Notes: a model not told the origin generated them from the letters alone. Counted from the stretch's first letter, positions 34,222 to 43,027 are shown. The stretch: 50,510 bases of DNA from an uncultured Lachnospiraceae bacterium (GCA_910586555.1 CAJUJY010000025.1:1-50510), one strand, 5' to 3'. Program-made: numbers and translations.

Positions 34222-35916
34222 ATGGCAAACAAGGAGGATAAAACAATTAAAGACAATGGCCAGGGTGCTGCATTAAGAAGGCTTGTAAAAAATGCAATCC
34301 TGGCAGTTATAACAGGAATAGTATTTCTTGTAATGACAATAACTGTAAACCTTATTTCATCAAATGCACAATCAGAACAGCTTAATGCAACTAAGGCTCT
34401 TAACCAGTACCGCAACGGTTCTAAAACACTTACATATTCTGTACAGTCATATGCTGTTACAGCTAATAAGGATTATTATGACGCTTATATGAAAGAACTG
34501 GAGGAGGACAAGTCAAGGGAAAAGGCACTGGAAGTACTAAAAAAGATAAATATTACAAACAGCGAATGGGAAGAATTAAATAATATTTCAGGGCTTTCAG
34601 AAGGACTTGTGCCATTAGAAGAAGATGCAATGGAAAGTGCAGCAGCAGGGGACACACAGACTGCATGCAATTATGTTTTCAGCGATAATTATGAAAACAC
34701 AACAAAACAGATAAATCTTCTTACAGATAATGTTATTGATAAGATACAGGACAGGAATAGTAATAAGAGAAGAACCCTGAATGTAATAATGATTATAATA
34801 CAGGTAATGTTTATTGGCGCATTTGGCGTTATGGTAAATAATATTCTGAAAATAATCAGGTTTGCAAGGGAGGAACTGCTTGTACCTGTTGAAAAAGTAT
34901 CCCTGCAAATGGCAGAACTTGCAGATGGCAATTTCAAAGCACCTCTTGATATGAAAGAGGATAATACAGAAGTTGGTTCTATGGTAGCTTCAATTAATTT
35001 TATGAAGCGCAATATTACAAATATGGTCATGGAAATATCAGATACCCTTGAACAAATGAGCAATGGTGATTATAATGTTAATATACAGCAGGAGTATGTT
35101 GGGGAATTTGTCCAGATTAAAGATTCGTTTATAAGCATTGGGGAAAAAATGAGAAAGACCCTTTTAACTATACGTGAAGTTTCAGGGCATATTGATAATG
35201 GTTCAGAGCAGCTTTCATGTGCTGCGGAAGACCTGGCAGAAGGATGTACCTCACAGGCAATGCAAGTATCAGAACTTGTAAATATTATTGGCGGAATGAC
35301 AGAAAGCATGGAGAAAAATGCATCAGAGGCTAGCGAGTCAGTAGGAATTGCTTCAAAGGCAGGGGAGTCATTACAGACAGGCAATGATAAAATGCAGGAA
35401 TTAATAGATGCAATTAGTGAGATAAGCAAGTGTTCTGAACAAATAGGTTCGATTATTGGTGATATAGAGGATATAGCCTCACAGACAAACCTGTTATCAT
35501 TAAACGCAGCTATTGAAGCAGCAAGGGCAGGTGAAGCAGGAAAGGGATTTGCTGTTGTTGCAGAGCAGGTTAAAAGCCTTGCAGAAGAATCGGCCAAAGC
35601 TGCTGGAAGGACAACAACGCTTATTGAAACAACAATAGATGCAGTAGATAAGGGAATTTCCATTGCTAATGAAACCGCAAGCAATATGTCTGAGGTTATG
35701 GACGGTGCCATGGAAGCAACACAAAAGATGGGGCAGATAGCTTTAATGTTACAAAATGATGTTAAACGTATGCATGAAGTAAATGATAATATTTCACAGG
35801 TTTCGGCAGTGGTAGACAATAATTCTGCGACATCAGAGGAAACAGCCGCCATAAGCCAGGAACAGCAACAGCAGGTAGAAACAATGGTAACATTAATGAA
35901 CCAGTTTGTAATCTGA
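34222..35916 (+). CDS. Methyl-accepting chemotaxis protein 1
   Basis: A 564-residue chemoreceptor. Transmembrane helix 1 is at about 22-45, a helical extracellular sensor spans about 46-185, and helix 2 lies at about 186-208. A HAMP domain and a long coiled coil follow. The signalling hairpin is marked by IEDIASQTNLLSLNAAIEAARAGEAGKGFAVVAEQVKSLAEESAKA (about 413-458). The C-terminus ends soon after the coiled coil with no pentapeptide tether. The sensor domain is of four-helix type with no recognisable ligand site. The start has AAGGAGAAGG upstream. The HPt gene follows after 30 bp, so the pair probably shares a transcript. Confidence 0.95.
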   Translation: MANKEDKTIKDNGQGAALRRLVKNAILAVITGIVFLVMTITVNLISSNAQSEQLNATKALNQYRNGSKTLTYSVQSYAVTANKDYYDAYMKELEEDKSREKALEVLKKINITNSEWEELNNISGLSEGLVPLEEDAMESAAAGDTQTACNYVFSDNYENTTKQINLLTDNVIDKIQDRNSNKRRTLNVIMIIIQVMFIGAFGVMVNNILKIIRFAREELLVPVEKVSLQMAELADGNFKAPLDMKEDNTEVGSMVASINFMKRNITNMVMEISDTLEQMSNGDYNVNIQQEYVGEFVQIKDSFISIGEKMRKTLLTIREVSGHIDNGSEQLSCAAEDLAEGCTSQAMQVSELVNIIGGMTESMEKNASEASESVGIASKAGESLQTGNDKMQELIDAISEISKCSEQIGSIIGDIEDIASQTNLLSLNAAIEAARAGEAGKGFAVVAEQVKSLAEESAKAAGRTTTLIETTIDAVDKGISIANETASNMSEVMDGAMEATQKMGQIALMLQNDVKRMHEVNDNISQVSAVVDNNSATSEETAAISQEQQQQVETMVTLMNQFVI

Positions 35917-35946
35917 CATTAAATTTATATTGAAAGGAGTTATATA

Positions 35947-36294
35947 ATGACAGTAGAGGAGTGTTATAATGCTTTTGGAGGAGATTACAGCCAGGCGGCT
36001 GGACGTCTGCACAGTGACGTGGTTATTAAGAAATTTATGTTAAAATTCCCATCACAGTGTGGATATGATGCATTGTGCAAAGCAATGGAAGAAAAAGATT
36101 ATAAAGAAGCTTTTGCTGCTTCACATACACTAAAAGGTGTATGTATGAATTTAAGTTTTACAGCTCTTGAGGAGTCCAGTTCCCTGCTTACAGAGGCACT
36201 ACGTAATGGGTTTTCTGATGAAGTACCTGGTCTTTATAAAAGGGTACAAAAAGATTACCAGAAAACCATAGATGTAATTAATGGGCTGGATTAA
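35947..36294 (+). CDS. Stand-alone histidine phosphotransfer (HPt) protein
   Basis: The 115-residue protein is a single HPt helical bundle. The phosphoryl-accepting H60 lies in AASHTLKGVCMNLSFTALEESSSLL, and the conserved lysine and glycine follow it as in Hpt domains of hybrid kinases. HPt proteins shuttle phosphate between response regulators. Encoded right after a chemoreceptor, it may feed chemotaxis or a c-di-GMP output, but no hybrid kinase is in the window, so the donor is unknown. AAAGGAG precedes ATG 35947. Confidence 0.88.
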   Translation: MTVEECYNAFGGDYSQAAGRLHSDVVIKKFMLKFPSQCGYDALCKAMEEKDYKEAFAASHTLKGVCMNLSFTALEESSSLLTEALRNGFSDEVPGLYKRVQKDYQKTIDVINGLD

Positions 36295-36334
36295 TAAAGG
36301 CCAGAGGTTAAAATAATTATAGAAAGGAATTATT

Positions 36335-36637
36335 ATGGTTAAACACATTATTTTATGGCAGTTAAAACAGGATCTGGATGGAAAAAGCAAAAAGGAAGTC
36401 CTTAATGGCATTAAAGAAAACCTTGAAGGGCTTTATGGCAAAATACCAGGCCTTTTAAATATATCAGTAGAAATTTCACCCCTTTCTTCTTCAAATGCTG
36501 ATGTTATGCTTGACTGTGAGCTTGCAGACGAAAATGCTTTAAAGGAGTACCAGGCAAATCCAGAACATATAAAAGCAGCAGATACTTATGTGCGCCCATA
36601 TACAAAAACAAGGATTTGCATGGATTTTGAAAAATAG
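36335..36637 (+). CDS. Dabb (stress-responsive A/B barrel) protein
   Basis: A 100-residue dimeric alpha-beta barrel type: it begins MVKHIILWQLKQD, has GIKENLEGLYGKIPGLLNISVEIS and ends with a DTYVRPYTKTRICMDFE-type strand. The opening VKHIILW and the P-G-L turn are family hallmarks. Roles of Dabb proteins vary and no active site can be read here. AGAAAGGA precedes the start. Only three bases separate its stop from the GreA-type gene, so the two are translated from one message. Confidence 0.85.
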   Translation: MVKHIILWQLKQDLDGKSKKEVLNGIKENLEGLYGKIPGLLNISVEISPLSSSNADVMLDCELADENALKEYQANPEHIKAADTYVRPYTKTRICMDFEK

Positions 36638-36640
36638 CCT

Positions 36641-37141
36641 ATGTATGACAGATTAACTAAAAAAGATATTGAGAAGATGGAACAAGAAATAGAACACAGA
36701 AAGCTTGTAATAAGAAAGCAGGCTCTGGAAGATGTGAAAGAAGCAAGGACTCATGGTGATTTAAGTGAAAATTTTGAATATAAGGCAGCCAAAAAGTTTA
36801 AGAATGAAAATGAAAGCCGGATACGTTATCTTGAAAAGATGGTTAAAACTGCCAAAATCATTGAGGACAGGTCTGGACAAGATGAAGCTGGCTTAAATGA
36901 TACCGTTGTCTTATATATTGAAGATGAAGGGTGTGAAGAAACATATAAAATAGTAACGACTGTAAGGTGCGATGTATTAAATAACATGATCAGTATTGAG
37001 TCCCCTATGGGTAAGTCCATTCTGGGGCATAAGGCTGGTGAAAGGGTTTATATTGCAATAAATGATAAAAATGGATATTATGCACAAATAAAAGAAATAC
37101 ACAAAAGTGATGATGAAACAGAGGGAATAAACAGGTTTTAG
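36641..37141 (+). CDS. greA: GreA-type transcription elongation factor
   Basis: The 166-residue protein matches GreA/GreB, which rescues backtracked RNA polymerase by stimulating transcript cleavage. The N-terminal coiled coil is present with the acidic tip GDLSENFEYKAAK, carrying the catalytic aspartate and glutamate. The FKBP-like C-terminal domain has ISIESPMGKSILGHKAGERVYI. It differs from standard GreA in several loops, and the genome may hold another copy elsewhere. No clear ribosome site precedes ATG 36641; the gene sits three bases after the Dabb stop and is probably translationally coupled to it. Confidence 0.88.
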   Translation: MYDRLTKKDIEKMEQEIEHRKLVIRKQALEDVKEARTHGDLSENFEYKAAKKFKNENESRIRYLEKMVKTAKIIEDRSGQDEAGLNDTVVLYIEDEGCEETYKIVTTVRCDVLNNMISIESPMGKSILGHKAGERVYIAINDKNGYYAQIKEIHKSDDETEGINRF

Positions 37142-37160
37142 TATTCGTTTTGCTATTTGT

Positions 37161-37176
37161 GCCGTGTAAATACGGC
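37161..37176. other. Hairpin ahead of chemoreceptor 2
   Basis: GCCGT-GTAAAT-ACGGC followed by AGGGGG, similar to the palindrome and ribosome-site arrangement at 4529-4550. The chemoreceptor start is about 90 bases further down, so the AGGGGG here is not its ribosome site. Confidence 0.35.
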
Positions 37177-37266
37177 AGGGGGATCCAGACCTTTGCTTTA
37201 CAAGAGTTTGGAATTTGTGCCTGCGGCCCGGGACTTACAGGCTTATGGCAGGAATGGAGGATTAAT

Positions 37267-39000
37267 ATGAAAAAATCAAGAACCAGCAGTATTGCTCTTT
37301 ATATTATAATACCTGTTGTTATTATTGGAATTTTAAGCTGGTTTTCAATTAATGTGTCTTTGTCAGGACTTGGCAGGGTTAATGATGCAAGCCACCAAAT
37401 ATCAGATGAACAGCTTGAAAGTATCACTGTACTTAACAAAATGAGTGTGTCCAGCGAACGTATACAGAAGCTTATGTATGAACTTTGTATTTCTGGGAAT
37501 AAAACAGCAATGGAACAAGTGTGGTCAGAGGCAGAGGAAGTAATTAAAGAAGCAAATGGCATTATGGGACAGCTTAGTAACATGCTGGCAGATAAGGAAA
37601 CAAAAGAGGCATTTAATAAATATGAACTTGACTATTCTGCATTTATAGAAGATGTAAACAAACTTGCAGGGTTTGTATCAGAAGATACTATAGAGGCCAT
37701 AAATTTTGCAACATATAACCTTGCAAGATGGGCAGATATTTTACAAGAAGATATTGATGGTATTGTAGCTGCTAATTATAATGTAACAAACAGGCTTAAA
37801 GATGAGCTGGATTCAGTATATAAACGGTCAGAACAGACAAGTTTTGTACTGCTTGCTGTTATTTTTATAGTAATAATTTTAATAATTGTAACAATATTTT
37901 TACTGGTAATAAGGCCTTTAAAAAAGATGAACAGCGAACTTGATGGCATTGTAAATGATATTAATGCAGACAGGGGGGATTTATCAAAAAGGATTTCAGT
38001 AAAATCTTCCAATGAAATAGGACGTGTATCTGCTAATATTAATGAATTTATAATTAAGCTTGAAAGTATAATGAAAGTAATAACAGCTAATTCCAAAGAC
38101 CTTGATAATAGTGTAAGTAATGTTGCCAGGAAAGCAGAAACCGCTAATGCGAGTGCATGTGATATATCTGCGGTGATGGAAGAACTTTCTGCCACAATGG
38201 AAGAGGTTGCTGCCACAGTGCGCAGTGTTGATGAAGAAACTGTAAATGCCAATGACAGGGTTAATAATATGGCAGATGAAACAAATGGAATACTGGATTA
38301 TGCAAAACAGATGAATGAACGTGCTACAGGGCTTGAGAAGACGGCAGAAAGCAATAAAAACGGGGCTAATACCATGGTTTCTGTAATTATGGAAGAATTA
38401 AAAGAGGCTATGGAAAATAGCAAACAAGTAGAAAAGATAACACAGCTGACAACAGATATTTTAAGCATATCAAGCCAGACAAACCTTCTTGCCCTAAATG
38501 CTTCTATCGAGGCTGCCAGGGCAGGAGAGGCAGGAAAGGGGTTTGCTGTTGTTGCAGATGAGATAAGGCAGCTTGCGGAGTCAAGCAAGGATACAGCTAA
38601 TAATATCCAGGGAATTAATGAAATGGTTATAGAATCTGTACATGGCCTTATTAATTCAGCTAATAAAATAACAGAATTTATTGAAAAGACAATACTTCCT
38701 GATTATGATAAATTTGTGGCGATTGGAAAGCAGTATAATAAAGATGCAACCTATGTAAATGATACAATGGGTGATTTTGAACAGCTTTCTTCTGATCTTG
38801 CAAGGATAATTAATTCAATAACTGATTCCATAGATGGTATTACAAAAGCAGTTGAGGAAAGTGCAGATGGTGTTACAAGTGCTGCTACAAGTGTTGACTC
38901 AATGGTTTCTGATATAAGTGATATGAATAAAGAGATGGAAACAAATGAAAAAATATCTGCAAAATTTAAAAAAGAAACAGACTGCTTTGTAAACCTTTAA
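37267..39000 (+). CDS. Methyl-accepting chemotaxis protein 2
   Basis: A 578-residue chemoreceptor. Transmembrane helix 1 is at about 8-30; a four-helix-bundle sensor follows, with helix 2 at about 193-217, HAMP (about 218-270) and a signalling domain centred on SQTNLLALNASIEAARAGEAGKGFAVVADEIRQLAESSKDTANNI (about 403-447). ATG 37267 is used because TGGAGG lies 6 bases upstream; an in-frame start at 37150 would add a Cys-rich stretch overlapping a hairpin and is rejected. It lies 125 bp after the GreA-type gene. A strong hairpin (39031-39070) follows. With cheX at 9.8 kb it supports a functional chemotaxis system. Confidence 0.95.
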   Translation: MKKSRTSSIALYIIIPVVIIGILSWFSINVSLSGLGRVNDASHQISDEQLESITVLNKMSVSSERIQKLMYELCISGNKTAMEQVWSEAEEVIKEANGIMGQLSNMLADKETKEAFNKYELDYSAFIEDVNKLAGFVSEDTIEAINFATYNLARWADILQEDIDGIVAANYNVTNRLKDELDSVYKRSEQTSFVLLAVIFIVIILIIVTIFLLVIRPLKKMNSELDGIVNDINADRGDLSKRISVKSSNEIGRVSANINEFIIKLESIMKVITANSKDLDNSVSNVARKAETANASACDISAVMEELSATMEEVAATVRSVDEETVNANDRVNNMADETNGILDYAKQMNERATGLEKTAESNKNGANTMVSVIMEELKEAMENSKQVEKITQLTTDILSISSQTNLLALNASIEAARAGEAGKGFAVVADEIRQLAESSKDTANNIQGINEMVIESVHGLINSANKITEFIEKTILPDYDKFVAIGKQYNKDATYVNDTMGDFEQLSSDLARIINSITDSIDGITKAVEESADGVTSAATSVDSMVSDISDMNKEMETNEKISAKFKKETDCFVNL

Positions 39001-39030
39001 AGTTTAACAAGCTTTTTAAACGGCAGGTTT

Positions 39031-39070
39031 GCCAGCAGCGGCGGGGCATAAGCGGTATACCGCTGCTGGC
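39031..39070 (+). terminator. Strong hairpin after chemoreceptor 2
   Basis: GCCAGCAGCGG (39031-39041) and CCGCTGCTGGC (39060-39070) form an 11-bp stem. No immediate T-run follows, so it may be a factor-dependent or REP-like structure rather than a classical terminator. Confidence 0.5.
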
Positions 39071-39144
39071 ATGAAGTAATACATGTTATTTTTATATTAG
39101 TCCTGTTCCTTAAAATACCACAGGCAGGCTGGAATAATCAAAAA

Positions 39145-39855
39145 ATGAAAGAAAATAATAAAACCGGATATTATACACAATATTCAATGTGTGTGGCAGG
39201 AGGTTTTATTGCTGCATACGCAATATTAAACCATGCAGATTTTCTTGCATCTGCCCAGACAGCGAACCTTATAAACATTACATTATGCATAACAGGGAAA
39301 AACTTTCCTGAATTACTTTTACGCGTTATAGCAGCAGTTATTTATATGGCAGGGCTGTCAGTCCCAGTGGTTATTGCAAAGTATACACATATAAATATAA
39401 AGATGTTGTGCATATTTATAGAAATACTAATGACAATAATTTTATATTTTATTACAAAAAGGGTAAATACAATTATTGCATTATACCCTGTATTTTTTAT
39501 GACATCAGTGCAATGGAATTCTTTTCCTGGTGTTAATGGCTTTACAAGTTCATCAATATTCTCAACTAATAATTTAAGGCAGTTTACCACATCATATGTA
39601 GAGTATATATGTGACAAAGATAAAAATCATCTTAAAAAGACAAAGTTTTTTCTGGGTGTACTTTTATCATATCATACAGGTGTTGCATTTTCTTATTTTG
39701 TTTATAAACAATTTGCAATGAAGGGTGTTATATTCTGCCTTGTTCCATTATTAGCAGGAATGATGTTTCTTTTAATGGAAGAGGGAAAACTGGCAGGGAT
39801 AAGAAGGGAGATTGCAGCAGCAAAAAAGATAATTTCAACAGGAAAAGCTAATTAA
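39145..39855 (+). CDS. YoaK/DUF1275-family membrane protein
   Basis: A 236-residue polytopic membrane protein with about six helices. The family pattern shows in VAGGFIAAYAILNHADFLASAQTANLINI (the conserved GG...A-x-T-x-N motif), in the central pair of helices and in SVQWNSFPGVNGFTSSSIFSTNNLRQFT, where the family has a Q-N...T-G-x-L segment. Function of the family is unknown; a transporter role is often guessed. There is no clear ribosome site before ATG 39145. It lies 24 bp before malQ, so it may be the first gene of that unit. Confidence 0.8.
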   Translation: MKENNKTGYYTQYSMCVAGGFIAAYAILNHADFLASAQTANLINITLCITGKNFPELLLRVIAAVIYMAGLSVPVVIAKYTHINIKMLCIFIEILMTIILYFITKRVNTIIALYPVFFMTSVQWNSFPGVNGFTSSSIFSTNNLRQFTTSYVEYICDKDKNHLKKTKFFLGVLLSYHTGVAFSYFVYKQFAMKGVIFCLVPLLAGMMFLLMEEGKLAGIRREIAAAKKIISTGKAN

Positions 39856-39879
39856 CCGGTTTAAGAAAGGAGATTTTTA

Positions 39880-41460
39880 ATGGACAGGAGATTAGAAAGA
39901 GGTGCAGGCATACTGCTTCCTATAAGCAGCCTGCCTTCACCATATGGCATAGGGACATTTGGCAGGGCAGCTTATGAATTTGCAGATAAGTTAAAAAAGG
40001 CAGGACAGACATACTGGCAGGTGCTTCCTATAGGGCCAACTAGTTATGGTGACAGCCCATACCAGTCGTTTTCTACATTTGCGGGCAATCCATATTTTAT
40101 AGATTTAGATTTGCTTGCAGAAGAAGGCCTGCTTGATAAAAAAAGCCTGGAAAAAATGGACTGGGGACAGGCAGAAGACGATATAGACTACAGCAGGATA
40201 TATGAAAACCGGTTCCTTGTGCTTAAAGAAGCGTTTTCTAATACTAAAGAGTGTGAAAGTAAAGAATATGACCAGTTTATATCAGAGAATAAAGACTGGA
40301 TTGGGGATTATGCATTATTTATGTCATGTAAAGAACATTTTGGCCAGAAAGAATGGCTTTTATGGGACGAAGATATAAAGACAAGGAAACCAGAAGCAGT
40401 TGAAAAGTATTCAGTACTTCTTAAAGAACAGATTGCTTTTTGGAAATATGTACAGTTTAAGTTCTACAGCCAGTGGAACCGGTTAAAGAAATTTGTAAAT
40501 AGCAAAGGCATAAAAATAATTGGTGATATACCAATTTATGTGGCACTTGACAGTTCAGATGTATGGGCTAACCCTTTACAGTACCAGCTTGATGCAGATC
40601 TTAAACCTATAGATGTGGCAGGCTGTCCTCCTGATATATTTTCAAGCTATGGGCAGAAATGGGGCAATCCATTATATAACTGGGAAGTTATGGAAGAAGA
40701 TGGTTTTGCCTGGTGGAAAAAAAGAATGAAGTCAGCAGCAGGAATGTATGATGTAATAAGGATTGACCATTTTATAGGAATGGCAAAATATTATGCAATC
40801 CCTGTAAATGGCGTGCCGGCAGAAGGTGAATACAGGTTAGGGCCTGGGCGCAAGCTTACAGATGCAATAGATGACGCAATAGGTGGTGCACAGATTATAG
40901 CAGAAGACCTTGGCGTTGCAATGCCAGAAGCAAAGAAACTGCTTAGTGAAACGGGCTATCCTGGAATGAAAGTGCTGGAATTTGCATTTGATGGGAGCTG
41001 TTCTAATGAATATCTTCCACATAATTATGATAAAAACTGTGTTGTATATACAGGTACACATGATAATGAAACCCTTTTGGGATATCTTGGCACACTTAAA
41101 GGGAAAGGCTTTAATTATCTTAAAGCTTATACTGGAAGCAAGGATAAAAAAGAACTTGCATCCAGTGTAATAAAACTTGCATATGGAAGTACGGCAGATA
41201 CAGCAGTAATACAGATGCAGGACATACTTCTTAAAGATAATAGTGCAAGAATGAACCTTCCATCAACAATAGGACAAAACTGGAGATGGAGGCTTAAGAA
41301 AGGTGAATTTACACAAAGGGAAGCAGAAAGGCTTTTTGATATGGCATGCCTTTACTACAGGCTTCCAAAAGAAACATATAAGAAGTTAAAAGAAAAGGAA
41401 AACAGGAAGCGTACAAAAGGAATAAGGGGACAGAAAAATAAAAGCCGGGCAACCCGTTAA
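39880..41460 (+). CDS. malQ: 4-alpha-glucanotransferase (amylomaltase, GH77)
   Basis: MalQ transfers segments of alpha-1,4-glucan between maltodextrins and releases glucose in the cytoplasm, processing sugars imported by the downstream ABC system. The 526-residue product shows the GH77 motifs: GILLPISSLPSPYGIGTFG at the start, YGDSPYQSFSTFAGNPYFIDL, the nucleophile region VIRIDHFIG, the acid/base region IIAEDLG and the transition-state aspartate region YTGTHDNET. The last about 25 residues are strongly basic (KEKENRKRTKGIRGQKNKSRATR-like) and extend past the usual family end; this may be a nucleic-acid or surface contact, or simply untidy. AAAGGAG precedes ATG 39880. An AACCGGTT palindrome lies at 39854-39861. 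Confidence 0.96.
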   Translation: MDRRLERGAGILLPISSLPSPYGIGTFGRAAYEFADKLKKAGQTYWQVLPIGPTSYGDSPYQSFSTFAGNPYFIDLDLLAEEGLLDKKSLEKMDWGQAEDDIDYSRIYENRFLVLKEAFSNTKECESKEYDQFISENKDWIGDYALFMSCKEHFGQKEWLLWDEDIKTRKPEAVEKYSVLLKEQIAFWKYVQFKFYSQWNRLKKFVNSKGIKIIGDIPIYVALDSSDVWANPLQYQLDADLKPIDVAGCPPDIFSSYGQKWGNPLYNWEVMEEDGFAWWKKRMKSAAGMYDVIRIDHFIGMAKYYAIPVNGVPAEGEYRLGPGRKLTDAIDDAIGGAQIIAEDLGVAMPEAKKLLSETGYPGMKVLEFAFDGSCSNEYLPHNYDKNCVVYTGTHDNETLLGYLGTLKGKGFNYLKAYTGSKDKKELASSVIKLAYGSTADTAVIQMQDILLKDNSARMNLPSTIGQNWRWRLKKGEFTQREAERLFDMACLYYRLPKETYKKLKEKENRKRTKGIRGQKNKSRATR

Positions 41461-41514
41461 ATATCTGGCGGCTGCAACCAGAGTTTTAAAAGCGGCAATA
41501 AGGTTAAAATATAT

Positions 41515-41550
41515 AAAAGCTGGAATATTTAAAAATGTTCCAGCTTTTTA
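41515..41550 (+). terminator. Intrinsic terminator after malQ
   Basis: AAAAGCTGGAA (41515-41525) pairs with TTCCAGCTTTT (41538-41548), followed by T-rich DNA; the A-rich left side also allows termination of minus-strand transcription. Confidence 0.8.
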
Positions 41551-41647
41551 TATATTTTTTACTTGCAAGTTTTTAGCTGGGCATAGGAGGCATAAATAAT
41601 GTATAATTTGCTTATTCATTATTTATATTGCAGCTTATGGTTATTCC

Positions 41648-41704
41648 ATAAATTATCTTTTGTTTATATGTAATGCAAAATTTATAAAACAATCGTGTTT
41701 TTTA
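41648..41704. repeat. Duplicated intergenic segment, copy B (upstream of the araC-type gene)
   Basis: Bases 41648-41668 are identical to 236-256, and similarity continues to about 41704. It sits 90 bp ahead of the -10 box of the araC-type gene. See copy A upstream of uvrC. Confidence 0.6.
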
Positions 41705-41715
41705 ATAAAAAATTA

Positions 41716-41743
41716 TTGACTTTATTAAAAAAAACTGTATAAT
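41716..41743 (+). promoter_or_regulatory. Promoter of the araC-type gene
   Basis: TTGACT (41716-41721), 16 bp, TATAAT (41738-41743). The predicted start of transcription, about 41750, lies at an ATG (41751), which is one reason to place the start codon at 41793. Confidence 0.65.
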
Positions 41744-41754
41744 TATATATATGG

Positions 41755-41769
41755 ACAATCGATTGCGCA
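41755..41769. promoter_or_regulatory. CG-centred operator candidate (site 1)
   Basis: ACAATCGATTGCGCA overlaps the transcription start of the araC-type gene and contains the palindrome CAATCGATTG. It matches ACAACCGGTTGCACA at 47997-48011 in 12 of 15 bases, with both central changes kept symmetric (T..A versus C..G). CG-centred palindromes like this are typical of LacI/GalR-family repressors such as MalR. No LacI-type gene is in the window. Confidence 0.5.
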
Positions 41770-41792
41770 TTTTATCTGAAAGGGGAATATCT

Positions 41793-42704
41793 ATGGGAAA
41801 GGCAAAAAAGTCTAAAATAGAATTCCGGTATTATAAAATGCCGGCAGAAATTCCTATTCTGGCCCTTCTGGGCAGTGAATGGATACGGACGTATGGTGAG
41901 GGGATAGATTATTTACACTTTCATAATTGCATGGAAATCGGGTATTGTTATAATGGCAGTGGCATATTAACCATAGGAGAGGAGGATTACCGTTTTTCGG
42001 GAGGCCAGTTTTCAATAATACCACAGAACTGTCCACATACTACTACAAGTGACCCTGGAACTAAAAGTAAATGGGAGTATCTTTTTTTTGATACAGAAGA
42101 GATACTTAGGGAGCTGTATCCGCCAGATGTTAATGAAAAAAAAGTCCAGTGGATTATAAACAGGGTTAATGCAAGAGGGCTTTTCCTTGAAGCCGCAGAT
42201 TATCCTGTGCTTGCAGGTAAAATCCGCAATATGCTGGATATTATGAGGCAGAATGATGAATTTTATATTGAGGAGGTAAAGGGTGTTTTAATATCATTTC
42301 TGGCCAGCATTGCCAGGAAGAATAGTGGAAATAATACATATAACAGCCAGGAAAATTTAGATGGCAAAAACAATATCCTGGTTTCAGATGCTTTAACTTA
42401 CATAAGGGAGCATTATATGGAGCCAATACGCATAGAGAAAGTTGCAGGGCACTGCCATATAAGTGAAACCCATTTCCGCCGGCTTTTTTCTTCCTGCATA
42501 AATATGGCTCCGTTAGAGTATATTAATCTTGTACGTATACAGAATGCATGTGAAATGCTTAGAAAAACAGATGCACTTGTGTCAGATATTGCATTCAGGT
42601 GTGGTTTTTCTACACTTTCTACGTTTAACCGTAATTTTAAACAGGTAATGGGTTGTTCACCATATGAATGGAGAAAAAAACCAGGGAATTTTGAACCTCA
42701 TTAA
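41793..42704 (+). CDS. AraC-family regulator of the maltodextrin locus
   Basis: A 303-residue regulator with an N-terminal cupin-like sugar-binding domain (HFHNCMEIGYCYNGSGILTIGEEDYRFSGGQFSIIPQNCPH, about 44-84) and two C-terminal helix-turn-helix motifs (IEKVAGHCHISETHFRRLFSS and VSDIAFRCGFSTLSTFNRNFKQVMGCSPYEWR). It probably activates the binding-protein and permease genes downstream when a maltodextrin is bound. ATG 41793 follows AGGGGA; the in-frame ATG 41751 coincides with the predicted transcription start. The last codons (Glu-Pro-His-stop) lie inside the end of a structured repeat at 42693, so the repeat provides the stop codon. Confidence 0.9.
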   Translation: MGKAKKSKIEFRYYKMPAEIPILALLGSEWIRTYGEGIDYLHFHNCMEIGYCYNGSGILTIGEEDYRFSGGQFSIIPQNCPHTTTSDPGTKSKWEYLFFDTEEILRELYPPDVNEKKVQWIINRVNARGLFLEAADYPVLAGKIRNMLDIMRQNDEFYIEEVKGVLISFLASIARKNSGNNTYNSQENLDGKNNILVSDALTYIREHYMEPIRIEKVAGHCHISETHFRRLFSSCINMAPLEYINLVRIQNACEMLRKTDALVSDIAFRCGFSTLSTFNRNFKQVMGCSPYEWRKKPGNFEPH

Positions 42705-42858
42705 GTAAGTCCCCCGCTTCTTAAGCGGTGGGTTTAGGACTTACTTAGTCTGGCAGGGGTTCAAGCTCCTGCCAGACTGCCGCAAAGCGGCAATGAGGTT
42801 ATGAGCAAGTAGCGAAGCGGATTGCGAATATCCGCTTGACCAGCAGATAATGAAGTTC
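42693..42858. repeat. Multi-hairpin repeat, copy 2 (provides the araC-type stop codon)
   Basis: Nearly identical to 17011-17156. AACCTCATT (42694-42702) pairs with AATGAGGTT (42792-42800), enclosing the same three hairpins; the GCGGAT...ATCCGC tail ends at 42840. An imperfect terminal inverse of the left end, AATGAAGTTC, lies at 42849-42858. The left end overlaps the last codons of the araC-type gene, and the hairpins may also serve as its terminator. It forms most of the 521-bp gap 42705-43225 together with copy 4. Confidence 0.85.
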
Positions 42859-43027
42859 AAGATACATTCAGAAGAGGGCTGGTAAGACATTATATAGTTG
42901 GAATTGCAAAATATGTGATTGAAAATGCAAACTGCAGCTAATGGTATAATGGTATAATATGCACATGAAAAATGGTAATTGCCACTGTAAATTGTACAAA
43001 ATAACCAACAGGTTATGAGTACTGGCA

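Noticed and set aside
35070..35852. Long minus-strand frame (260 codons) opposite chemoreceptor 1
   Set aside because: It is antisense to a clear signalling domain and its Ser/Ala/Ile-rich text mirrors the sense codons; no ribosome site.
37150..37266. N-terminal extension of chemoreceptor 2
   Set aside because: The extra 39 residues are Cys/Gly-rich and encoded across a hairpin; a strong ribosome site lies at the internal ATG 37267.
41743..41800. CcpA catabolite-response element near the araC-type gene
   Set aside because: The palindrome CAATCGATTG does not fit the TGWAANCGNTNWCA pattern; a LacI-type operator of another class fits better.
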